Source: Bacteroidota bacterium (GTDB lineage Bacteria > Bacteroidota > Bacteroidia > Bacteroidales > FEN-979). From it: a DNA stretch of 23,688 bases. Positions within the stretch are counted from its first letter, which is position 1. Each line of letters starts with the position of its first letter. Of the stretch, positions 9,601 to 16,410 are shown piece by piece. The stretch covers positions 1 through 23,688 of the forward strand of contig JAPLDN010000266.1 in NCBI GenBank assembly GCA_026391755.1, in the 5' to 3' direction. The position numbers and the translations under genes are program-made. The notes beneath the pieces were generated by a model. That model was not told the origin of the DNA and did not search any database. It was given only the letters and a program-made list of their open reading frames with translations.

Positions 9601-9808
9601 GCCCATAGGTACCCGGGAAGGGCTGGTTGGTACATTCCCATACCACGTTGCTGTCGTTGACGGCTTTGCTGACCCATCCTTCGGGCATTTTCCCTGATGA
9701 AAAATCTTCTTTCCAGAAAACCTTCCCTGAAACCGGGCTGTTTTTCTGCCCCGGGGATTGCAAAACGGCAAAACACAGGCAGGCTGCGAGTAAAGCAATT
9801 TTTTTCAT
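6656..9808 (-). CDS. Secreted multidomain GH31 glycoside hydrolase (possibly alpha-galactosidase-type)
   Basis: The 1050-residue protein starts with a signal peptide (about residues 1-20, cleavage near SPGQ). Residues about 28-215 form a jelly-roll-like beta module (FWKEDFSSGKMPEGW to WLVDDIQL), and 216-335 a CARDB/Ig-like module. The GH31 part begins near 336 with a galactose-mutarotase-like N-domain and runs through the barrel to a DUF5110-like tail (VYPGPGAEFTMFEDEG). Likely catalytic residues are Asp659 in CKLDVAWVGEGY (nucleophile) and Asp710 in VVWTGDQKGSW (acid/base). The nucleophile context lacks the WIDMNE form of alpha-glucosidases and alpha-xylosidases. Together with the adjacent fucosidase this recalls the Pedobacter GH31 alpha-galactosidases. 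Substrate is inferred, not proven. The gene starts 5 bases after the fucosidase stop. No T9SS tail is present, so it is likely periplasmic. Confidence 0.9.
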   Translation of the reverse strand: MKKIALLAACLCFAVLQSPGQKNSPVSGKVFWKEDFSSGKMPEGWVSKAVNDSNVVWECTNQPFPGTYGRDQQAPPIASKSGGFHMQFAPAVRVDKLYRKWEKKGIWPDAYFQTSAIDCSGKTSVVLTFMQNFMWNDWGKVRADGGLFVGISNNGADWKEYEVRQGIGSEADCPNPMQVELNITQTAAQQKTVYRRFYWKGSYEWYWLVDDIQLAEALPADLLASSLASHKQTGNSFSTADEFRFKVVNLGSTSIKKPFDCWLKIDSREPVKVNVPFNDKHVLGIIDTVVVAFPPADLTDYGIHRIKFYTSLPEDERKENDTLSMELYSRAYQLGTVTGFTWSGETFTFECNHARVQVEFYRDDIFRIRMAYDGIFTNPAGDDIVIHQPSGNVKVQFLEKEGYFLMTSSAVALRAYTKPLRFAMYKPDNKTLVWEETSGLTYGKETVQYLGRGKNEYFYGGGMQNGRFSHRDKTILLRIDWNWEEGGAPNPAPFYMSTNGYGALRNTYAPGEYAFKDTVKLSHTEARFDCYYFAGGSLKEILNAYTDISGKPFLPPRWALGMGDANCYNRGAGKGHNTSGHNGTTPDVISLIADQYIANDMPRGWILPNDGYGCGYTKLDSVIVELRKRGFHTGLWTENGVEKIAREVGQYGSRLCKLDVAWVGEGYKFAIDGCRAAYQGIENNSDARGFVWSVCGWAGTQRNAVVWTGDQKGSWDYIRWHIPTVTGSGLSALNCATGDVDGIFAGSDKTFTRDLQWKCFTPVFMSMSGWAPKDKQPYIYGEPFTSINRKYLRLKLRLTPYMYSLCHEASETGVPAVRALVLEYPDDPVAPGTATRYQFLLGKNFLVAPVYRDEEKRDSIYLPGGKWFDYWDGKVYEGKTWLSAYPAPLEKLPVFVRAGSIIPMYQQMNYDNERPADTLTLDVYPGPGAEFTMFEDEGSNREYREGKFTLTHLSASCDASNRVTEINVGPAKGDYKGKLQSRAYVIEVHSSVVPKQVLIPGIKIRKCKSAENYNKTPKGWYFSEYEKNGVIFIKTPVMTTDGDLKIGLKY

Positions 9809-9813
9809 AGAAT

Positions 9814-11334
9814 TTAATCAGAGGTTTTAACACTGAATACGATCGCAGGTGTCGTTGACATTTCCTCCAGGAGTGATTTTGGAAGCACCACCATTTTCTT
9901 TCCCTGTTTCGTTTGAATCTTCAATGACTGCGGATGTCCGGGTACCCTTATTTCACGAGCTTTCCCGGCGAACCCTGCAGGCAGCTCAACGGTGGCGGGG
10001 AGGGGGTCATTTTCCTTTACCATGTAAAACATATACCTTGTTTTGCCATCATTACTTTGTGTGAAACAGATGTTGTTTGCCTGGTAAGGGGCAAGCGGAC
10101 GGCTGTTGTAAACAGCCTCGCCGTTCAATTTCGTCCATGCGCCTATTTCCTTCAGCCTCTCATATACCGTGGGCACGAGTTCACCGGTTTTGTCAGGACC
10201 AATGCCCAGCAGGAAATTACCGCCTTTGGCTACTATATTTATCAGTGTGTGGATGACCCAGTTCGTTGATTTGTAATGTTCCCCCGGACCTGTGCTGTAC
10301 CAGGAGTCGCCCAGGGTGATACAGCTTTCCCATGGATAGTCAGGGATGGTCTCAGGGATCTGCTGTTCGGGGGTCTGGTAGTTCTCGAATTCCCCGTGGA
10401 CCGTGCGGTCTACAATGAGTATCCCCGGCTGGTTCTTACGAACCATTTTGGCGATGGAAGGCATGTCAACATCCTGTGTCCACTGGCGTTTCCCGAGCCA
10501 TGGCTGGGTTTCCGCATCGAGGGAGCCGGCCGGCCTTACCCATCCGCCATCCAGCCACAGGATATCAATCTTACCATACTCCCTGGTGATCTCATCAAGC
10601 TGGTTGAAAGTGAACTTCTGGTAGGATTTCCATCGTTCGGGATACTTTGCAGGATCATAATTCACATTACGGTCGAATACGGGGAAGTAAGGCCACCAGT
10701 AATCGGGACAATGCCAGTCGGGTTTGCTGAAGTAAGCGCCAACCCCCATTCCCTGCTGCCTGAAGGCGGCAAACACTTCTTTGGCTACGTTGCTGAGCGG
10801 GTTCTTTGAGAAAGCAGACACGGGATCCGTGATACGGTAATCGGTGTATTTGGTATCGAACATGCAGAAACCGTCATGGTGCTTGGTGGTGAAAACAACA
10901 TATTTCATGCCGGCATCGTGCATAGCTTTTGCCCAGTTTGAAGGATTGAATTTCACCGGGTTGAATGTTTTGCGGATGTTCTCGTAAGCAGTCTTGTACG
11001 TATACCAGTCGGCCGAATAAGGCCCGCGTCTCTGGCACCAGCCCTCGTCTTCCGGACAAAGGCTCCAGCTTTCGACAACTCCCCATTCGCTGTAAATACC
11101 CCAATGGATCAGCACCCCGAATTTCCAGTCCTGCCACTTATGCAGCTTAGCGGAGACAAGGGAATCGGCCGGCCATTTGTATACAGTTTCGGTATTTTTT
11201 CCGGGCTCAGTACTGACCAGGGTGATATCATCCTGCCTGGCTGTTATATGGATAGTATCGCTGCCTGCTGCATTCAGGGCAGCACAGCATGCGAGAACGC
11301 ATCCGACGATGATTGCAATTTTTACACTTGTCAT
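9814..11334 (-). CDS. Secreted GH29 alpha-L-fucosidase
   Basis: The 506-residue product removes terminal alpha-L-fucose by a retaining mechanism. GH29 hallmarks are clear: WKFGVLIHWGIYSEWG (70-85), YVVFTTKHHDGFCMFD (145-160) and the nucleophile Asp262 in IDILWLDGGW. The C-terminal 150 residues form the usual beta domain. The N-terminus is an export signal; VLAC at 13-16 could be a lipobox (lipoprotein Cys16), while NAAG at 21-24 would suit ordinary cleavage, so periplasmic or membrane-anchored location is open. The ATG overlaps the stop of the upstream C25 protease as ATGA (11331-11334), implying translational coupling, and GH31 follows after 5 bases. The acid/base residue and linkage preference cannot be fixed from sequence alone. 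Confidence 0.94.
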   Translation of the reverse strand: MTSVKIAIIVGCVLACCAALNAAGSDTIHITARQDDITLVSTEPGKNTETVYKWPADSLVSAKLHKWQDWKFGVLIHWGIYSEWGVVESWSLCPEDEGWCQRRGPYSADWYTYKTAYENIRKTFNPVKFNPSNWAKAMHDAGMKYVVFTTKHHDGFCMFDTKYTDYRITDPVSAFSKNPLSNVAKEVFAAFRQQGMGVGAYFSKPDWHCPDYWWPYFPVFDRNVNYDPAKYPERWKSYQKFTFNQLDEITREYGKIDILWLDGGWVRPAGSLDAETQPWLGKRQWTQDVDMPSIAKMVRKNQPGILIVDRTVHGEFENYQTPEQQIPETIPDYPWESCITLGDSWYSTGPGEHYKSTNWVIHTLINIVAKGGNFLLGIGPDKTGELVPTVYERLKEIGAWTKLNGEAVYNSRPLAPYQANNICFTQSNDGKTRYMFYMVKENDPLPATVELPAGFAGKAREIRVPGHPQSLKIQTKQGKKMVVLPKSLLEEMSTTPAIVFSVKTSD

Positions 11335-13871
11335 TTTGCCAGTATGATCTTTATCCTGGTCATCCCGTTCTTTCCTTCAACTAAAAGAAAGTACGGACCG
11401 GCAGGCAGGTAAGAAAGGTCGATACGGTTTGTAATGTTACCTGATCGGGGCAGGAAATTTTCCGTATACACTCCGGTGCCCAGAACATTGCAGATAGTGA
11501 GTTTCACTTTATCCTCACTTCCCGTGTTAAGCGTGAATGTAAAGATGCCCTTGTTAGGGTTGGGTAAAACTGAGCATTGCATCCCAACGGCCGGGGGGGT
11601 CACTGAGGCCGGGAAATCGGCGAGGATATAAGCTGGTTTAAGCAGGGTATCTGTGCTCGAACCCCTGCTCACAATGAGTTGAACATCGAAGTTGCCCTGG
11701 CTGTTATATTGTATCACAGGGTTGCGTTCAGCTGATGTTTCGGGATTTCCTCCCGGGAAATACCAGTTCCATGAATTTGCGTAACCCGAGGAGGTGTCGG
11801 AAAAGCTGACGCTGTTGCCAGGAACAAGGGTCCTGGGGGTTGCGGTGAAACCGGCAACAAGAGCCTGCCTGGGTAACACAAGCACCTTAGATTCGTAAGG
11901 CAGTTTATTGTAGGCTGTAACCACCAGGTAAAGGGTATCGGACGGGTTTGTGAGAGCAGGAAAACCCAGGCGGATCATATCGTTTGAAATTAGCCCTGTA
12001 GCAAGGATGGAATCGGCAACTGTCAATGTTGCCCTTGCTCCGTTGACAGGACAGGTCACTGTAAGAACCGAGTCCCCTGTAAAAATTATGCTGTCGTTTG
12101 CTACCGGCATGGCTCCCGGTGCGGCAGTCCTCACCATGATGGTAGGGTCTCCAAAGACAGTCCAGGTATCGGCCATGTTTTCTCCGTCGCTGCCGTAAGA
12201 TTCAATCATCTTGAAGCATCCGTTTATGGAAAGCCCTGCAAAGGTTCGTTTTATATTCAGTGAATCACTTTCCGAAAGAATGTTGGTCATTTCATCCTGT
12301 CCTTCCATTGGTGAGTCCCAGCTCTGGTTAATGGTGGATCCCAGGAAAGCTACGGCTCCAACAGGTTCCCCATCCTTTGTGGCGCGCAGCCAGGCTTCGG
12401 CAAAGCAGGTAAGACCGACAAAATTGCCATTAACACAGGCTACCGACCAGATAAAAGGCAGTTTGCCCTGGTTGGCGAGCTGGTTGACTTTGGCGTTGTT
12501 GAAGCCTGTGGTGCCCCAGGAGGTATTACTACCATGGCCTGTGTAGAGGATAAGACCGGCACCGCTGTCAACCGCCGCGGTGACCATGGACTGGGTGGGG
12601 TTGCCGTTAGCGTCGTTGCCGCCCTGGGAACCGTCAAAGAGTTCGGGGTTCCAGGTATAGGTATAGGCCAGCAACTTTGTTTGCTGGTTTCGGATATGCT
12701 GGTAATCAAATTCGCCGTCGTCTCCCGGCCCCTGGTCGGAACCTATGCCTATCACCGTTGAAAACCAGTCATCGGTAAGGTATTGGGGGTTCTTCTCGTA
12801 ATTTAAAGTACGCAGAACCTGTGTCTCAACCTGGGCTACGTTTTCAGCTGAAAACCTGCCGATAAACACATCGGCATAATGGTCGTTGCCGAGGATATAC
12901 CCGTATGCATTGTCGGACGGGCCTCCCAGGCTGCCTCCTGTATTCGTGGGGATCTGGGGACTGTCGCCAACGAGCAGCACGTGAGTAAGACCTTTGGTAA
13001 TGTAATAATCGGCAATGAACGACCTGATTTCAGGAGCTGTCGAACCAGCGGTGGTCACGTCGATGATCTCGGTATGGTAGCCCTCGCTGCGCTTCCATTC
13101 CACATAAGGCTTCATTGCATCCATGAACTGGGGGTAGCAGATCACCAGCAGGTTCCCGTATTCCCCGAGAGGAGTATATGCGACAGCGTTAAAATTCAGG
13201 AATTCATGGGAATAGACAGAAACAAAATCATTGCATATCCTACGGTTTGTGATATTCCGCGGCAGGGTGTTCTGTCCCCGGACTCCGCTCTTGTACAGCT
13301 CAACTTTCAAGCTGTAATATACCCTCAGGGTTTTAGTCAGCGGGTTATACTGGAACGGATAGGCGATCACTGTCTGCCCGCGGACATCACGAATTATGAA
13401 CGGGTCCCTGGTACCTGTAAGGCATCCGGGGAAAAAGCCATCCGCAGAATATACAGCCCCATAGGTATAGGGTACTGTTGAAGGATCTACATCCCTCATG
13501 ATGACTCCTTTAGAAGGTGCAACCAGAATATTGGTAAAATCTTTGAAATCTGATGAAAGGATACGCACGCCCATCCCGGCCATATCGGGGATTGCGAGGG
13601 ATGCCGTCATTTTTGGCAGGTCGGGAGACCCGGCTTCCTGTATGGGTGTCAAACCCCCTGCTTCCACTATAACGGCCGGACCGGAAGGGGTCTGGACTTC
13701 CCTGAGGCTGAAGCCGCCCAGGTTCAGTTGTATCACTGAATTGTCGATGTTTGAGGAGACGAGTTTGACTGAAGCAGCAACAGGATCAGGAGATGAAATT
13801 TGGACCCAGTTGCCGCTGAATCCGTATAAGCTGAGAAGCAGGAAGAGAAATGAGGTAAATGTCCTTTTCAT
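11331..13871 (-). CDS. Gingipain-family (C25) cysteine protease with PKD domain and T9SS sorting tail
   Basis: The 846-residue pre-pro-protein has a signal peptide (1-20), a C25-type propeptide (about 30-210) and the C25 caspase-like catalytic domain (about 238-590). The catalytic dyad is visible: His446 in LYTGHGSNTSWG and Cys479 in WSVACVNGNF, 33 residues apart as in gingipains. A PKD-like beta domain follows at about 695-755 (SVSFSDTSSG, NSWNWYFPGG). A type A T9SS tail ends the protein (VLPNPNKGIFTF, ICNVLG, LPAGPYFLLVEG). By family knowledge it crosses the outer membrane and acts extracellularly or on the surface. Arg/Lys specificity cannot be read. It is the first gene of the operon with the GH29 and GH31 enzymes, which suggests joint attack on glycosylated proteins. 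Confidence 0.93.
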   Translation of the reverse strand: MKRTFTSFLFLLLSLYGFSGNWVQISSPDPVAASVKLVSSNIDNSVIQLNLGGFSLREVQTPSGPAVIVEAGGLTPIQEAGSPDLPKMTASLAIPDMAGMGVRILSSDFKDFTNILVAPSKGVIMRDVDPSTVPYTYGAVYSADGFFPGCLTGTRDPFIIRDVRGQTVIAYPFQYNPLTKTLRVYYSLKVELYKSGVRGQNTLPRNITNRRICNDFVSVYSHEFLNFNAVAYTPLGEYGNLLVICYPQFMDAMKPYVEWKRSEGYHTEIIDVTTAGSTAPEIRSFIADYYITKGLTHVLLVGDSPQIPTNTGGSLGGPSDNAYGYILGNDHYADVFIGRFSAENVAQVETQVLRTLNYEKNPQYLTDDWFSTVIGIGSDQGPGDDGEFDYQHIRNQQTKLLAYTYTWNPELFDGSQGGNDANGNPTQSMVTAAVDSGAGLILYTGHGSNTSWGTTGFNNAKVNQLANQGKLPFIWSVACVNGNFVGLTCFAEAWLRATKDGEPVGAVAFLGSTINQSWDSPMEGQDEMTNILSESDSLNIKRTFAGLSINGCFKMIESYGSDGENMADTWTVFGDPTIMVRTAAPGAMPVANDSIIFTGDSVLTVTCPVNGARATLTVADSILATGLISNDMIRLGFPALTNPSDTLYLVVTAYNKLPYESKVLVLPRQALVAGFTATPRTLVPGNSVSFSDTSSGYANSWNWYFPGGNPETSAERNPVIQYNSQGNFDVQLIVSRGSSTDTLLKPAYILADFPASVTPPAVGMQCSVLPNPNKGIFTFTLNTGSEDKVKLTICNVLGTGVYTENFLPRSGNITNRIDLSYLPAGPYFLLVEGKNGMTRIKIILAK

Positions 13872-13894
13872 TGATTTTTATTTGATAACCGACA

Positions 13895-13902
13895 CAAATA
13901 TA
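13895..13902 (-). promoter_or_regulatory. -7 box (TATATTTG) for the protease-fucosidase-GH31 operon
   Basis: TATATTTG on the minus strand matches TAnnTTTG and lies 23 bases before the protease ATG, so the leader would be under 20 bases. A TTG occurs 11 bases upstream of it, which is too close for a standard -33 box. Confidence 0.45.
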
Positions 13903-13930
13903 AACTTATTTTTCAACAGATTACGCGTTC

Positions 13931-13970
13931 AGAACGTTCTTGCAGCGAATCACCTGATGGCAGGCTGCCA
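13931..13970. promoter_or_regulatory. Two short palindromes in the divergent promoter region
   Basis: AGAACGTTCT (13931-13940) is a perfect 10-bp palindrome, and TGGCAG-G-CTGCCA (13958-13970) has 6-bp arms around one base. Both lie between the -7 box of the glycosidase operon (13895-13902) and that of the respiratory operon (14020-14027). They are candidate regulator sites for either operon. There is no independent evidence of binding. Confidence 0.3.
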
Positions 13971-14019
13971 GCATGAAAATGATGCCGGTTGTATTCATGA
14001 TAAAGTGAATAAAATATAG

Positions 14020-14027
14020 TACATTTG
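14020..14027 (+). promoter_or_regulatory. -7 box (TACATTTG) for the cytochrome bc operon
   Basis: TACATTTG fits TAnnTTTG and lies 35 bases before the ATG at 14063, placing the start of transcription near 14034. The nearest TTG (13989-13991) is 28 bases upstream, too far for the usual 19-21 spacing, so the -33 element is weak or absent. Confidence 0.45.
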
Positions 14028-14062
14028 TCACTTAATTAAACACTTAAAAATTACGAAAGATT

Positions 14063-14533
14063 ATGAAAAAGTACATCTTACTTATTGCAGTATTATTTGT
14101 AAGCTCATTTTCATGGGCCCAGTCGAACAAAGAAGAAATCGACCTTTACCAGGCTGCATTCGGCAAGGATAAAAAAGCTGTTGTCGCTGAATTCGTAAAG
14201 GTATCCGCAACACAAAAGGATGCTTTCTGGAAACTTTATGATGAATACGAAACACAACGCAAAGCGCTTGGCAGGGAGCGTATCGATCTGCTTAAGCAAT
14301 ATGCCGACCATTATTTTGATTTTACCCCCGTTCAGGCTGACGAATGGACCAAAAAAGTCATTGCACTTCAGAAAAAGACCGATGACCTGATCGTTGCTTA
14401 CTATGGCAAGGTCAAAGCAGTTTCCGACGGCATTGTGGCCACACAGTTTTACCAGATAGAAAATTACATTCTGGCAAGCATTCGCATGCAGATCTTGCAG
14501 AAAGTGCCGTTCATCTCTAAGCCCACGAAGTAA
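14063..14533 (+). CDS. Periplasmic alpha-helical protein of unknown function
   Basis: The 156-residue product has a clear signal peptide (MKKYILLIAVLFVSSFSWAQ, cleavage after about residue 20). The mature part is all helical and highly charged. It has two similar-looking helical stretches, ATQKDAFWKLYDEYETQRK and FTPVQADEWTKKVIALQKK, followed by ATQFYQIENYI. This layout (T-x-x-Q/A, aromatic, then a long amphipathic helix) is like a common uncharacterised Bacteroidota family and faintly like Spy/CpxP periplasmic chaperones; the latter is only an analogy. It is the first gene of the operon, 44 bases ahead of cytochrome b, so it may help assemble or stabilise the bc complex or its haem protein. 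That role is inference. Confidence 0.75.
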   Translation: MKKYILLIAVLFVSSFSWAQSNKEEIDLYQAAFGKDKKAVVAEFVKVSATQKDAFWKLYDEYETQRKALGRERIDLLKQYADHYFDFTPVQADEWTKKVIALQKKTDDLIVAYYGKVKAVSDGIVATQFYQIENYILASIRMQILQKVPFISKPTK

Positions 14534-14551
14534 ATTCTGAAAATAAACAGA

Positions 14552-14571
14552 GTCCCGGCGAACTGCCGGAC
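14552..14571 (+). promoter_or_regulatory. GC-rich hairpin just upstream of the cytochrome b start
   Basis: GTCC(C)GGC at 14552-14559 pairs with GCCGGAC at 14565-14571, with one bulged C and the loop GAACT. It ends 6 bases before the ATG at 14578. No T run follows, so it is not a typical terminator. It could limit ribosome access or mark a processing site between the first gene and cytochrome b. Confidence 0.35.
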
Positions 14572-14577
14572 CAGTGA

Positions 14578-15840
14578 ATGCAAAATATTTTTTTACATCT
14601 TCACCCGGGGAAGGTCAGTGAGAAATCACTGACCTTTCATCGTACTTTCGGGCTGGGAGGGATGGCGGCGCTGCTGATCGCAGTTCAGATTATTACCGGC
14701 ATTTTACTCAGGTTTTATTACGTCGCGTCACCTGCAGAGGCATATAATTCGGTTGTGTTCATGAAAACCCAGGTGGTTTTCGGGCAATTCATCCGCAACA
14801 TCCATTACTGGAGCGGGGTGTTCCTGCTGTTTATCGCTTTTTGTCATTTTCTCAGGGTGTTTTTTACCGGGGCATACCGCGATTTGCGCAAACTCAACTG
14901 GCTGTTCGGGCTTTTACTCCTCGCAATAATCGTATTCTCAAATTTCACCGGATACCTTCTTCCCTGGGATCAGCTGGCTTACTGGGCCATTACCGTGAGT
15001 ACTAACATTATCGGGTACTTTCCTTTTATTGGTAATGGTCTGCGGATGACCATAATCGGAGGCAAAGAGCTGAACGCTGACACGCTTCAGACATTTTTTA
15101 CTTTTCATTCGGCCCTTTTGCCTTTCCTCTTGCTGGTCCTTGTACTCTATCATTTCTGGAGGGTGAGGAAAGCCGGAGGGATAATGCTTCCTTCAGACGA
15201 AGAAAAAGGGGAAGCTGTTCCTGTCAATCCGAACCTGGTTTACAGGGAATTTATCGTTGCCCTCGTTTTGCTTGCCATATTGTTCCTTTTTGCCGCCTTT
15301 TTCAACGCGCCCTTGCTGGGAAAGGCCAACCCTGCTTACAGCATGAACCCCACCAAAGCGCCATGGTACTTTGCGGGTGTGCAGGAATTACTGATGCATT
15401 TCCATCCGTTTTTTGCTGCTTTTATAATTCCTCTCAGCGTATTGACTTTCCTGGTATGGATACCTTTTATAACTTACGATGAACCGCCTTCGGGGCACTG
15501 GTTTATTTCGGAGAAGGGAAAGAGATCAGCAAAAGCCACCGCCATGTTTGGGGCTGTTGTAACCATAGCCGGTATCCTGTTCAATGCCTGGGTGATGAAT
15601 TTCGAGATAATGATTCCCTTATTACCGGCATTTATCAGCAACGGCATTATCCCGCTTTTTATATTACTGCTGTTCATGGCGGCTTTTTACCGGTTTTATC
15701 TTAAAAGGTTAAAGCTTTCTAAAGCAGAACTCGTGCAGGCGGTTTTTGTGTTTATCATTATTGCATTTATCGTTTTAACACTTACAGGCATATTTTTCAG
15801 GGGAAAAGACATGGCCATTGTTTTTCCCTGGAATGTCTGA
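14578..15840 (+). CDS. Cytochrome b, b6-type, full-length one-piece subunit of a Rieske/cytochrome b complex
   Basis: The 420-residue integral membrane protein joins the parts that are separate b6 and subunit IV in b6f complexes. Haem ligands are His76/His90 in the second helix (IHYWSG to FCHFLR) and His177/His192 in the fourth (FTFHSALL to LYHFW). The pair spacings of 14 and 15 are the b6-type pattern rather than 14/14 of mitochondrial-type cytochrome b. PWDQ (129-132) follows the third helix. The Qo-site motif usually written PEWY reads APWY (261-264, KAPWYFAGVQELL), so the usual glutamate is replaced by proline. About eleven hydrophobic segments are visible, three of them after the usual subunit IV portion begins to end. 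It precedes the Rieske gene by 48 bases that include a heptamer repeat. It should oxidise quinol (menaquinol likely) and pass electrons to the Rieske centre. Confidence 0.92.
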   Translation: MQNIFLHLHPGKVSEKSLTFHRTFGLGGMAALLIAVQIITGILLRFYYVASPAEAYNSVVFMKTQVVFGQFIRNIHYWSGVFLLFIAFCHFLRVFFTGAYRDLRKLNWLFGLLLLAIIVFSNFTGYLLPWDQLAYWAITVSTNIIGYFPFIGNGLRMTIIGGKELNADTLQTFFTFHSALLPFLLLVLVLYHFWRVRKAGGIMLPSDEEKGEAVPVNPNLVYREFIVALVLLAILFLFAAFFNAPLLGKANPAYSMNPTKAPWYFAGVQELLMHFHPFFAAFIIPLSVLTFLVWIPFITYDEPPSGHWFISEKGKRSAKATAMFGAVVTIAGILFNAWVMNFEIMIPLLPAFISNGIIPLFILLLFMAAFYRFYLKRLKLSKAELVQAVFVFIIIAFIVLTLTGIFFRGKDMAIVFPWNV

Positions 15841-15853
15841 AGGGATTTACAAA

Positions 15854-15884
15854 TTACGATTTACGATTTACGATTTACGATTTA
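15854..15884 (+). repeat. Heptanucleotide tandem repeat (TTACGAT)x4 plus partial copy
   Basis: Four perfect copies of TTACGAT run from 15854 to 15881, followed by TTA. The array fills most of the 48-base gap between the cytochrome b stop and the Rieske ATG at 15889. Copy-number change would alter the length of the Rieske leader without touching either coding frame. Confidence 0.9.
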
Positions 15885-15888
15885 AGAA

Positions 15889-16410
15889 ATGACTGATCAA
15901 AATGCGGGTTCAACTTCAAAAACACCTCCGGGGAAAGTGTCACGCCGCGATTTCTTCGGTATGGCCTGGAAGGGCCTTGGCGTTTTTGCCGCGCTTGAGG
16001 GGCTGGGGATGATATCCGCATACATTTTTTCAGGAAAGAATAAACTTACACCCGAGACAAAGCAGATGCTCGATGCAGGATCGGTGGAATCGTTTGCGCC
16101 GGGTTCAGTCAGTGCTTTCATGGGCGGGAGGTTTTATCTGGCAAGGCTGCAGGATGGCGGATTTATTGCATTATCGATCAGATGCACCCATCTTGGATGT
16201 TCCATTTCATGGGAAGAAAGCAAAAAGAGATTTATCTGTCCCTGCCATTCTTCGGCTTTTGATATCAGCGGGGAAGTGCTGAATCCACCTGCTGCAAGAG
16301 CGCTGGATTATTACCCTGTGCTGATCGAGAACGGAATGGTTAAAGTGGATATAGGGACGCTGAAGGAAAGGAATTCATTCAGGAGAGACCAGGTGGTTTA
16401 CGCAACATGA
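15889..16410 (+). CDS. Tat-exported Rieske [2Fe-2S] protein
   Basis: The 173-residue product has a twin-arginine signal (SRRDFFGMAWKG, Arg19-Arg20) followed by a hydrophobic anchor (about 27-47), as in quinol:cytochrome c reductases, where the anchor is retained. The Rieske cluster motifs are complete: CTHLGC (Cys99, His101, Cys104) and CPCHSS (Cys117, Cys119, His120). Cys99/Cys117 and His101/His120 should bind the cluster; Cys104/Cys119 should form the stabilising disulfide. The C-terminal beta fold (LDYYPVLIENGMVKVDIG) is as expected. It receives electrons from the quinol site of cytochrome b. The stop overlaps the next start as ATGA (16407-16410), indicating translational coupling to the octahaem cytochrome. 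Confidence 0.95.
   Translation: MTDQNAGSTSKTPPGKVSRRDFFGMAWKGLGVFAALEGLGMISAYIFSGKNKLTPETKQMLDAGSVESFAPGSVSAFMGGRFYLARLQDGGFIALSIRCTHLGCSISWEESKKRFICPCHSSAFDISGEVLNPPAARALDYYPVLIENGMVKVDIGTLKERNSFRRDQVVYAT

Noticed and set aside
9258..9833. Second small gene between the fucosidase and the GH31 enzyme
   Set aside because: The short frames here overlap the GH31 signal peptide and first module; the real gap between the two genes is only 5 bases.
7108..10809. Plus-strand open frames up to 177 codons opposite the GH31 and GH29 genes
   Set aside because: The coding strand carries clear catalytic motifs; the opposite frames are low-complexity and lack start signals, and long antisense frames are expected in GC-richer genes.
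12879..13481. 200-codon plus-strand open frame opposite the C25 protease
   Set aside because: It mirrors the protease propeptide and catalytic region; no domain is seen and the protease frame is complete with a correctly spaced His-Cys dyad.
13498..14019. 173-codon plus-strand open frame running through the divergent promoter region
   Set aside because: It is antisense to the protease N-terminus and ends across the -7 box region; no ribosome site or protein-like pattern supports it.
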